From Lachnospiraceae bacterium 28-4 (GTDB lineage Bacteria > Bacillota > Clostridia > Lachnospirales > Lachnospiraceae), in NCBI GenBank assembly GCA_000403275.2, contig KE159598.1, positions 1,003,340-1,067,339 on the forward strand: a DNA stretch of 64,000 nt. The letters are read 5' to 3'. Below are positions 57,428-64,000 of the stretch, piece after piece; within the stretch, counting starts at the first letter, position 1; each line of letters begins with the position of its first letter. The position numbers were made by a program, and so were the translations under genes. Under the pieces are notes generated by a model. The model saw only the letters and a program-made list of their open reading frames with translations, was not told where the DNA came from and searched no databases.

Positions 57428-57847
57428 ATGGGGAAAGTTTCGACGAATCAGAAATTACAGTTGATACGTTCCATACGGGAAGAAAGCCAGGATAACCGGA
57501 TGAGAATGAGGCACAGGGAGAGAATATTATATGGCATAGAACATAAGGCGGGGGACGAACTGCCGGTTTACCGGAAAGAATACTATGAGGGAGGGGAGGG
57601 CGAATTGTATGCGACGGAAGCGGGAGTTCCTGAAAACGGAAATTCCTTTTCTTCTTTTAAGTTGAGAATGGTATTATCTGTCGTCCTTTTCTGCGCATTT
57701 CTTGCGGCGGATGCCAGCGAAGGAAAGATAGCAGGAGTTTCTACGGAATATGTGCGGGAGGAGATCAATAAGGACTTTGATGCGGATTTTGAAGAAGTAG
57801 TATTTGATTTTGAGGATAATTTCCCGTATACTCTATTTATGGATTAG
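57428..57847 (+). CDS. Hypothetical protein with one membrane helix, 139 aa
   Basis: I do not recognise this protein. It has a basic N-terminal helix rich in Arg and Met, one membrane helix (about residues 78-94) and an acidic C-terminal tail. GGGAGG precedes it and it directly follows the deacetylase, so it is probably co-transcribed. A sporulation link is only suggested by position. Confidence 0.7.
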   Translation: MGKVSTNQKLQLIRSIREESQDNRMRMRHRERILYGIEHKAGDELPVYRKEYYEGGEGELYATEAGVPENGNSFSSFKLRMVLSVVLFCAFLAADASEGKIAGVSTEYVREEINKDFDADFEEVVFDFEDNFPYTLFMD

Positions 57848-57901
57848 AGGAAGATCCGATAAGTCCCTTTATGGGAAAATATGGATAAATAAAGGAGAAT
57901 T

Positions 57902-59818
57902 ATGAATAAACTGGCATTAAAGGATGAAATATTGCTGCGGGTGGAGAAGCCGGCGCGCTATATTGGCAATGAAGTAAACGCGGTGGTCAAGGACAGGAAG
58001 CTGGTGGATGTACGTATAGCCATGTGTTTTCCCGATGTATATGAAATCGGCATGTCCCATCTGGGCATTCAGATATTGTACGATATGTTTAACCGGTTTG
58101 AGGATGTCTGGTGCGAACGGGTCTATTCGCCTTGGGTGGATTTGGATAAAATCATGAGGGAGGAAAATATCCCTCTTTTTGGGCTGGAATCCCAGGAACC
58201 GGTAAAAAACATGGATTTTCTGGCAATCACGATTCAATATGAGATGTGCTATACAAATATATTGCAGATTCTTGACCTGTCCCATATTCCGTTGCGGGCA
58301 AGGGAGAGAGAAGGGCAGGGCAAGGGATGGGACGTTCCGATCGTGATCGGAGGAGGCCCCTGCGTGTATAATCCCGAGCCGATTGCCGAATTTTTTGACC
58401 TTTTTTATATCGGCGAGGGAGAGACGCGTTACCGGGAATTGCTGGATCTATATAAAGAATGCCGGCGAAAGGGAGAATCCCGAAGGGAATTTTTGAGGAA
58501 GGCGGCGGAACTGCCGGGGATGTATGTTCCGATGTTCTACCAGGTGGAATATAAAGAAGATGGAACGATCAAGGGGATGGAACCGACGGAGGAAGGGATT
58601 CCGAAGACCATTCGGAAGGAAGTGGAAATGAATCTTTCCGATACTTATTATCCGAAAAAGCCGGTAGTTCCCTTTATTAAAGTGACGCAGGATCGGGTAG
58701 TGCTGGAAATACAGCGTGGATGCATCCGCGGCTGCCGTTTCTGCCAGGCGGGTCAGATTTACCGTCCGGTACGGGAGCGGGATGTGGACATGCTGAAAGA
58801 ATATGCGGTAGAAATGTTGAAAAATACGGGACATGAAGAAATTTCTTTGAGTTCTTTGAGTTCCAGCGATTATTCCGGGCTGCCGGAGCTGATTGATTTT
58901 CTGATAGAAGAATGCGGGGAACGGAAAATAAACATTTCTCTTCCTTCCTTGAGAATTGATGCTTTTTCACTGGATGTTATGAACAAAGTGCAGGATATTA
59001 AAAAGAGCAGCCTGACTTTTGCGCCGGAGGCAGGCAGCCAAAGGCTTAGAAATGTGATCAATAAGGGGCTGACCGAGGAAGATATCCTAAAGGGGGCCGG
59101 CCTTGCGTTCGAAGGCGGATGGACAAGGGTAAAGCTTTACTTTATGCTGGGGCTTCCTACGGAAACGGAAGAGGATATCCGGGAGATCGGGGCGCTGTCT
59201 AACAAAATCGCGGCGGTTTTTTATGAAACGGTGCCGAAGGACAGGCGTGTAAACGGAAGGGTGCAGATCGTTGCCAGCACATCCTTTTTCATTCCGAAAC
59301 CATTTACGCCGTTTCAGTGGGCGCCTATGTGTACGAAAGATGAGTTCCTGGAAAAAGCTTATCTGACCAGAAGCGCCATCAAAGAGCAGCTGAATCAAAA
59401 GAGCATAAAGTATAACTGGCATGAGGCGGATATCAGCGTTTTAGAAGGCGTGCTTGCCAGGGGGGACAGGCAGATTGCCGATGTGATTGAAAGAGCCTAT
59501 CGGAAAGGGTGCATTTATGATGCATGGAGCGAGTACTTCCATAACGATGCGTGGATGGAGGCTTTTGAAGAATGTGGCGTCGATCCTGACTTTTATACGA
59601 TAAGAGAGCGCTATGCGGAAGAAACGTTTCCCTGGGATTTTTTGGATTGCGGCGTGAAGAAAGATTTTTTAAAAAGAGAATGGGAAAAGGCACTGGCGGA
59701 AAACGTTTCGCCGAATTGCCGCGCGTATTGCCAGGGATGCGGTGCAAACCAATTCGGAGGAGGCGTTTGCTTTGAGAACCGCAAGGGGAGTAATGGAAAG
59801 GATAAAAGAGCAGAATGA
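57902..59818 (+). CDS. Radical SAM protein with B12-binding-like N-terminal domain (TIGR03960 type)
   Basis: This 638-residue protein has an N-terminal region of the cobalamin-binding type (residues about 30-190, IGMSHLGIQILYDMFN), then the radical SAM motif CIRGCRFCQAG near residue 277. A C-terminal CQGCGAN motif holds extra cysteines. It overlaps a DUF2344 gene by 4 nt; in this phylum the two are usually paired and sometimes fused. The reaction is unknown; rRNA or tRNA modification has been proposed from context with RNase G and ribosomal genes. Confidence 0.92.
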   Translation: MNKLALKDEILLRVEKPARYIGNEVNAVVKDRKLVDVRIAMCFPDVYEIGMSHLGIQILYDMFNRFEDVWCERVYSPWVDLDKIMREENIPLFGLESQEPVKNMDFLAITIQYEMCYTNILQILDLSHIPLRAREREGQGKGWDVPIVIGGGPCVYNPEPIAEFFDLFYIGEGETRYRELLDLYKECRRKGESRREFLRKAAELPGMYVPMFYQVEYKEDGTIKGMEPTEEGIPKTIRKEVEMNLSDTYYPKKPVVPFIKVTQDRVVLEIQRGCIRGCRFCQAGQIYRPVRERDVDMLKEYAVEMLKNTGHEEISLSSLSSSDYSGLPELIDFLIEECGERKINISLPSLRIDAFSLDVMNKVQDIKKSSLTFAPEAGSQRLRNVINKGLTEEDILKGAGLAFEGGWTRVKLYFMLGLPTETEEDIREIGALSNKIAAVFYETVPKDRRVNGRVQIVASTSFFIPKPFTPFQWAPMCTKDEFLEKAYLTRSAIKEQLNQKSIKYNWHEADISVLEGVLARGDRQIADVIERAYRKGCIYDAWSEYFHNDAWMEAFEECGVDPDFYTIRERYAEETFPWDFLDCGVKKDFLKREWEKALAENVSPNCRAYCQGCGANQFGGGVCFENRKGSNGKDKRAE

Positions 59819-60528
59819 AAGTGAGAATAAAATTTGCAAAATCGGGGGCGATGCGCTTTATCGGGCATCTGGACGTCATGAGGTTTTTTCAGAAGGCAAT
59901 CCGAAGAGCGGGAATCGATGTGGCTTATTCGGAAGGATTCAGCCCCCATCAGATCATGTCGTTTGCGGCACCTCTCGGAGTAGGACTTACCAGCAATGGG
60001 GAATATCTGGATATTGAAGTACGATCCCATGCCGGAGCGGAGGATATGAAGCGGAGACTGGAAGCGGTAATGGTGGAGGGAATGGAGATTTTAAGCGTTA
60101 CGGCGTTGGAGGAAGGGACAAGAAATGCGATGGCAAGCGTGGCTGCGGCGGAATATTCCGTCAGATTCCGGCAGGGGTATGCGCCGGATAAGGGATGGGA
60201 GGACAGGCTGCTGGCATTTTACGACAGGCCCGTTCTTACCGTGAAGAAAAAAACGAAGAAAAGCGAAGTGGAAATAGATATCAAACCTTATATTTATCAG
60301 TTGTCGGTGACAGGGAAGGGAAAGGATGCCGTGGTCCATATGCTGGTAAATGCCAGCAGTTCCGGCAATATTAAGCCGGGATTGGTGATGGAGGCTTTTT
60401 TGAGGGAGGATGGAAAGGAACTTTCGGAATTTGCACTCGAAATCAGGAGGGAAGATACTTTTACCGATACCGGCGAGGACGGTAACCGGAAATTGGTTCC
60501 GCTGGATGCCGTGGGGGCCGGGTTTTAA
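59815..60528 (+). CDS. DUF2344 protein (TIGR03936 family), radical SAM partner
   Basis: This 237-residue protein starts with KFAKSGAMRFIGHLDVMR and continues with YSEGFSPHQIMSFA and PLGVGLTSNGEYLDIE, the family signature. It lacks catalytic motifs that I can name and is always close to the radical SAM gene, so it is a likely substrate-binding partner. The RNase G gene starts 3 nt after its stop. Confidence 0.92.
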   Translation: MKVRIKFAKSGAMRFIGHLDVMRFFQKAIRRAGIDVAYSEGFSPHQIMSFAAPLGVGLTSNGEYLDIEVRSHAGAEDMKRRLEAVMVEGMEILSVTALEEGTRNAMASVAAAEYSVRFRQGYAPDKGWEDRLLAFYDRPVLTVKKKTKKSEVEIDIKPYIYQLSVTGKGKDAVVHMLVNASSSGNIKPGLVMEAFLREDGKELSEFALEIRREDTFTDTGEDGNRKLVPLDAVGAGF

Positions 60529-60531
60529 ATT

Positions 60532-61785
60532 ATGGAAAATAAATATCTGATTATAAAATATCGTGGAAAAATATTATCATTGCTTTTTCATGGGAACCGT
60601 TTGGTCCGTGCAAGGGCGGAGAAAGAGAACGGCAATATTCTTGGGAATATTTATGTAGCCAAAGTAAAAAGCATTTTAAAAAATATTCATGCGGCTTTCG
60701 TAGAGATAGAGCCGGGGTATCCTTGCTTTCTCAGTCTGGAACGGGTCAGGAAACCTTTGCTCATGAACCGGGCTTATGACGGGAGGGTTCTGGCGGAAGA
60801 TGAAATACTGGTTCAGGTATATAAGGAAGCGGCCAAGACGAAATCTCCCGCCGTTACCTGTTCGCTGTCGCTGGATGGAAGATACTGCGCGGTATCCATG
60901 GACAGGCCCGGCGTGGCATATTCATCAAAACTGTCGGAAAAGGCAAGGCGGAGAATTGGGGAGGCGTTGGAAAAAGAAGGTGTTTTAGAGGAATATGAGA
61001 AAAAAAACGGTATTGTGATCCGTACAAATGCGAAAAGCCTTGGGGAAGATATTTCTCCGCTGGCGGATGAAATCCGCCGATTTTCCGCGAAATTACAGGA
61101 AATAATGGATATGGCATGCCATCGGACCTGCTATTCCGTTCTTCACGAGGCAGAACCCGCATATCTTACCGCTATCCGGGACGAATATGAGGGGCAGTGC
61201 GGGGAAATCGTGACGGATGATCCCGGCATCTACGAAAAAATTATGGCATACCGGGAGGCGAATCCTTCTTTCCATATGCCGGAGGCGAGGCTTTACCAGG
61301 ATGAAAGGCTGCCTCTGCACAAGCTTTACAGCGTGGAGACCCGGCTTCAGGAAGCGCTTGGCAAAAAGGTATGGCTGAAGTCCGGCGGTTATCTTGTCAT
61401 TGAACCCACAGAGGCATTGACTGTGATCGATGTCAATACGGGAAAGCTGGCAAGCGGAAAAGATATGGAACAGACATGGCTTAGGATCAATATGGAGGCG
61501 GCGGAGGAAATTGCGCTTCAACTTGCCCTGCGGAATATATCCGGTATCATTATCGTGGATTTTATTAATATGAAACCGGAGGAGCATAATAAAAAACTGA
61601 TGTCCCATTTCGGCAATTTGTTGAAACAAGATGCGGTAAGGACGGAATTGATGGATATCACCGCGCTGGGGCTGGTGGAAATTACAAGGATGAAAACGAG
61701 CAAGCCGTTGCGGGAACAGCTCATGGAAGCGGTTTTCTTTAACGAGTCAAAAACTGTGCCGCAACCCAAAGGAGAAAAAACATGA
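60532..61785 (+). CDS. rng: Ribonuclease G/E family protein
   Basis: This 417-residue endonuclease has an S1-like domain (GNIYVAKVKSILKNIHAAFVEIE), the 5' sensor region and the catalytic Asp pair in VIDVNTGKL and IIVDFINM. It processes rRNA and mRNA 5' ends. It is at the short end of the family, as expected for RNase G rather than RNase E. In many relatives rplU follows; here a Nudix gene follows with a 4-nt overlap. Confidence 0.92.
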   Translation: MENKYLIIKYRGKILSLLFHGNRLVRARAEKENGNILGNIYVAKVKSILKNIHAAFVEIEPGYPCFLSLERVRKPLLMNRAYDGRVLAEDEILVQVYKEAAKTKSPAVTCSLSLDGRYCAVSMDRPGVAYSSKLSEKARRRIGEALEKEGVLEEYEKKNGIVIRTNAKSLGEDISPLADEIRRFSAKLQEIMDMACHRTCYSVLHEAEPAYLTAIRDEYEGQCGEIVTDDPGIYEKIMAYREANPSFHMPEARLYQDERLPLHKLYSVETRLQEALGKKVWLKSGGYLVIEPTEALTVIDVNTGKLASGKDMEQTWLRINMEAAEEIALQLALRNISGIIIVDFINMKPEEHNKKLMSHFGNLLKQDAVRTELMDITALGLVEITRMKTSKPLREQLMEAVFFNESKTVPQPKGEKT

Positions 61786-62342
61786 AGCTGATAAAAATGG
61801 AAAAGGTAAAAGACGGCCGTTATTTGAAAAATTATGAACTGGTTTATCAGAATAAGGCGGGAAAAGAAAAAAAATATGAAATCGTCAGCCGGAGAGAGCT
61901 TTCCGGGATAGAAGACATCGGAAAGAAAACGAGCGGCATGTCCATTGCGGCGGTAAAGGAAGGAAAGCTTTTGCTGCTGAAAGAATTCCGCATGGGAGTA
62001 AATAAAACGGTTTATAATCTCTGTGCGGGAATGCTGGAGGAAAATGAGACTTTGGAGGAATGTATATCCAGGGAACTGTATGAGGAAACGGGCCTGGGCA
62101 TAAAAAGGATTATTGATATTCTGCCGGCGTCCTACGCGGCCGTAGCGATTTCCGATACAAAGACGAATGTGGTTTTTGTGGAAGCGGAAGGCGAATTCGA
62201 AGACCATACATCGGATAACGAATGGATAGAAGCCGGGTTTTACAGCAGGGAAGAAGTGAAAGAACTGCTGAAAACGGCCGAATTCAGTTCCAGGGCACAG
62301 ATCATCGCTTACTTTTTTTCCAAAAACTTCTTTCCAGCGTAA
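61782..62342 (+). CDS. Nudix hydrolase, ADP-ribose pyrophosphatase type
   Basis: This 186-residue enzyme has the Nudix box GMLEENETLEECISRELYEE followed by TGL, at residues about 84-106, which binds Mg2+ and water. Its shape resembles ADP-ribose pyrophosphatase, but the substrate is not certain. ATG overlaps the RNase G stop. A strong terminator follows. Confidence 0.9.
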   Translation: MKLIKMEKVKDGRYLKNYELVYQNKAGKEKKYEIVSRRELSGIEDIGKKTSGMSIAAVKEGKLLLLKEFRMGVNKTVYNLCAGMLEENETLEECISRELYEETGLGIKRIIDILPASYAAVAISDTKTNVVFVEAEGEFEDHTSDNEWIEAGFYSREEVKELLKTAEFSSRAQIIAYFFSKNFFPA

Positions 62343-62391
62343 GCTCAATGTCCATATAAGCACGGCTTTGGTTCATTGTCCATGCAAATAA

Positions 62392-62456
62392 AATATGACG
62401 TATGCAAAACAACCTCGTTTCATACTTGGTTTATTGCATGCGTCATATTTTTTTAT
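62392..62456 (+). terminator. Long-stem terminator after the rng-Nudix operon
   Basis: A 17-bp stem (62392-62408 with 62435-62451, one G-T pair, 26-nt loop) runs into a T tract. The arms read AAATATGACGTATGCAA and its complement. Confidence 0.8.
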
Positions 62457-62499
62457 AAAAATCTCATCTGAAATATGATTCTTAAATGAAATTTCGTAC

Positions 62500-62518
62500 A
62501 ATACCCAAATTAATGAAA
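62500..62518. repeat. Left copy of a perfect 19-bp inverted repeat around the recombinase gene
   Basis: AATACCCAAATTAATGAAA here is the exact reverse complement of 63982-64000, the last 19 bases of the window, so the repeat may be longer. This copy is also followed by GGGTATT (62519-62525), giving 7-bp inverted arms (AATACCC/GGGTATT) around a 12-bp centre, a layout like a tyrosine-recombinase crossover site. The rest of the 429-nt gap (62343-62771) is AT-rich and shows no convincing gene. Confidence 0.8.
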
Positions 62519-62710
62519 GGGTATTTATTCGTTCGCTTAAATTTCTTATCTAGAGTATCACAATTCATTTTAAAAATCAATAGCATTTTTGTAAATATGT
62601 TCTGTTTGCCGCAGACATTTGATGTAAAAAAACAAAAATATGTTGTTTTTGGACGTATGATCACACATATTTTATATACTATCGGTTGTAAAAACTGCAA
62701 AAATTTTTTT

Positions 62711-62723
62711 TAGGCCGTCAAAA
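62711..62723 (+). repeat. Direct repeat TARGCCGTCAAAA, left copy
   Basis: TAGGCCGTCAAAA here and TAAGCCGTCAAAA at 63897-63909 (which includes the recombinase stop codon) match at 12 of 13 positions. Both are followed by CGTCGG and ATA-containing sequence, so similarity extends weakly to about 30 nt. The pair brackets the recombinase gene in direct orientation. Confidence 0.55.
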
Positions 62724-62771
62724 GCGCCGTCGTCGGCGGATAGCTGAAGAGCCAGGAAAGGAGAAAACAGT

Positions 62772-63899
62772 ATGCCGAGAAGAGGAGAAAATATTTATAA
62801 GAGAAAGGATGGAAGATGGGAGGGGAGGATCTGGAAAGAGACATCGATTCCCGGAAAAAGAAGCTATTTATCGATTTATGGGAAAACCTATAAAGAGGCA
62901 AAGGAAAAGATGAAAACAGCAAGGAGCTGCTCCTGGAAGACAGGAAAGGGACTGCCAAAACTGGAGGAAGCGGCGTCTGTCTGGATCGACGAAAAAAAAG
63001 TCTGCTGGAAGCCGACTACCTGCAGGGAATACCGCTATATACTGGACAAACATGTGATCCCCTGGCTGGGGGATGCAAGAATCAACAACATCGACCAGCA
63101 GACGATGGAAAGTTTTGTGTCCCTGTTGCTGAAAGAACAGGACAACGGATTATCTGCGAATTATTTATCTTATATTTGTTCTATCGTTATAAGGATATTG
63201 CTTCATATGAAAAAGAAGCATGGATACGGCATACCGGTTCCTGCAAATCCGGTAATAAAAAGTAAAAAATGCCAGGTGATCCTGCCGGGGGGACAGGCGA
63301 TGTCCAAATTAGAAGAATATTTGATTGCAAACAGCGGGAGAAATGCAGATTTCGGAATACTGGTCGCTCTTTATACGGGCATCCGCATCGGAGAACTGTG
63401 CGCCTTGACCTGGAAGGATATTGATCTGAAAGAGGGCGTTATTTATATCCGAAACAATGTCCAGAGAGTCCGCGGGGACGGCGGTGGGAAAAATAAGACG
63501 CATACGGTGATCCAGACGCCTAAAACATCGGACTCTGTCCGCGTGGTTCCTATTTCCCCGATGCTCCTTCCTCTGTTGGAAAAGCACCGGCAGGAAGATT
63601 CCAGACATATTATCAGAGGGAGCAGGAATTTATGGGCGGATCCCCGCACCGTCCAATACCAGTTCCGGAAAATTTTGGAAGAATGCGGCCTGGAACATTT
63701 TAACTTCCATATGCTCCGCCATGTTTTCGCTTCCAGGTGCATCGAGAAGGGGTTTGATGTAAAAAGCGTGAGCGAAATACTCGGTCACAGCGATATCAGG
63801 CTGACAATGGAGCTTTATGTGCATTCCTCAGTGCAGCAAAAGAAAATGCTGATGAACCGGTTTGGATCTTATTTGCATCAGGGAGACAGGAATGGATAA
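62772..63899 (+). CDS. Tyrosine recombinase/integrase
   Basis: This 375-residue phage-integrase-family protein has an N-terminal arm-type domain (GRWEGRIW), a SAM-like core-binding domain (about 60-150) and a catalytic domain with Arg in TGIRIGELCALTW, the HMLRH box, GHSD and the nucleophile Tyr in MELYVHSS. All active-site residues appear present. AAAGGAG at 62757-62763 precedes the ATG by 8 nt. No excisionase, relaxase or phage gene is adjacent. The gene lies between inverted repeats, so it may drive inversion of its own segment rather than mobility. Confidence 0.93.
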   Translation: MPRRGENIYKRKDGRWEGRIWKETSIPGKRSYLSIYGKTYKEAKEKMKTARSCSWKTGKGLPKLEEAASVWIDEKKVCWKPTTCREYRYILDKHVIPWLGDARINNIDQQTMESFVSLLLKEQDNGLSANYLSYICSIVIRILLHMKKKHGYGIPVPANPVIKSKKCQVILPGGQAMSKLEEYLIANSGRNADFGILVALYTGIRIGELCALTWKDIDLKEGVIYIRNNVQRVRGDGGGKNKTHTVIQTPKTSDSVRVVPISPMLLPLLEKHRQEDSRHIIRGSRNLWADPRTVQYQFRKILEECGLEHFNFHMLRHVFASRCIEKGFDVKSVSEILGHSDIRLTMELYVHSSVQQKKMLMNRFGSYLHQGDRNG

Positions 63900-63925
63900 G
63901 CCGTCAAAATGATCGTCGGATAACC

Positions 63926-64000
63926 ATGTATGCTGTTTCCAATCCCCAAAATGCGGGAAAAGAGCGGAGGGAAAAGGAGGTTTTCATTAATTTGGGTATT
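63926..64000 (+). CDS. Start of a ParA-like reading frame, cut by window end, Walker A not canonical
   Basis: From ATG 63926 the frame reads MYAVSNPQNAGKERREKEV then FINLGI and is still open at the window end. AVSN...GK...NLGI resembles the start of ParA-type ATPases (AVSN-KGGVGKTTT-NLGI), but the GKTTT loop is replaced by GKERR and extra residues. It could be a decayed or rearranged parA, or a chance likeness. No good ribosome site precedes ATG 63926. The right 19-bp repeat lies in this frame. Confidence 0.35.
   Translation, partial: MYAVSNPQNAGKERREKEVFINLGI
63982..64000. repeat. Right copy of the 19-bp inverted repeat, truncated by the window end
   Basis: TTTCATTAATTTGGGTATT is the exact reverse complement of 62500-62518. 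It follows AAAAGGAGG (63972-63980), and encodes FINLGI in the ParA-like frame; the left copy encodes the same residues on the minus strand. Confidence 0.8.

Noticed and set aside
61786..62400. rplU-rpmA expected after RNase G in many Firmicutes
   Set aside because: No L21 or L27 reading frame is present; a Nudix gene and a terminator follow instead.
62486..62713. 75-aa open frame between the Nudix gene terminator and the recombinase
   Set aside because: No ribosome site, AT-rich composition unlike neighbouring genes, no recognisable domain; the left inverted repeat runs through it.

Overview
The window reads as a chromosomal stretch of a spore-forming, low-to-mid GC Firmicute of the Lachnospiraceae / Clostridium cluster XIVa type. 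The evidence is strong AGGAGG ribosome sites with many GTG starts, dense co-directional operons, sporulation and germination families (GerW/YtfJ, YlbJ, GerA/SpoVAF, a PdaA-like deacetylase), an Asp23-FakA-RecG-DegV block, a HisZ-dependent short HisG, and paired radical-SAM/DUF2344 genes. Nearly all genes lie on the plus strand; only rpmB, ylbJ and the gerA/spoVAF-like gene are on the minus strand.

Layout. 1-9.3 kb: the end of ilvC, then two large membrane hybrid histidine kinases and an HD-GYP response regulator, then leuC and leuD separated by a highly structured 143-nt leader. 9.3-14.3 kb: TPR and DUF4037 proteins, a NusG-II/Gx-transporter pair, ruvA-ruvB and zapA. 14.4-19.5 kb: U32 peptidase, an FtsW/RodA-family protein and a class B PBP. 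19.6-22.4 kb: DUF2953-GerW, a tiny membrane protein, a coiled-coil J-domain protein and rpmB. 22.5-27.7 kb: asp23, fakA-like, recG, degV. 27.7-28.6 kb: no gene, but two long hairpin elements sharing an inverted core. 28.6-34.6 kb: a type IIA topoisomerase pair, rsmD, coaD and a coiled-coil protein. 34.7-42.6 kb: amidase, ylbJ, rsuA, transglutaminase, membrane spermidine-synthase-like protein, a tiny FeoB-associated protein and a GerA-family gene. 42.8-44.8 kb: an orphan MotA/MotB-like (ZorA/ZorB-like) pair. 45-50.6 kb: HAD, YgiQ, SDR, a hypothetical protein, RluA-type synthase and recU. 50.6-56.5 kb: hisZ-hisG-(SIMPL)-hisD-hisB-HisF-like/HisIE fusion. 56.6-62.3 kb: deacetylase, hypothetical, radical SAM, DUF2344, RNase G, Nudix. 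62.3-64 kb: a lone tyrosine recombinase enclosed by a perfect 19-bp inverted repeat, the right copy lying in the start of a ParA-like reading frame cut by the window edge.

Genes that work together: RuvA, RuvB and RecU together supply Holliday-junction migration and resolution; FtsW/RodA-family protein and PBP form a glycan polymerase/transpeptidase pair; LeuC and LeuD form isopropylmalate isomerase; HisZ and HisG form ATP phosphoribosyltransferase. hisA, hisF, hisH and hisC are absent here and must lie elsewhere if the pathway is complete.

The most unusual items are the double hairpin element (27752-28442), the recombinase with inverted repeats (62500-64000), the catalytically degenerate HisF-like domain fused to HisIE, the ZorAB-like motor without other Zorya genes, the receiver domain that lost its phospho-acceptor Asp, and the pseudoknot-capable leuC-leuD spacer. 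All functional statements are from reading the sequence and family knowledge; no search was run.
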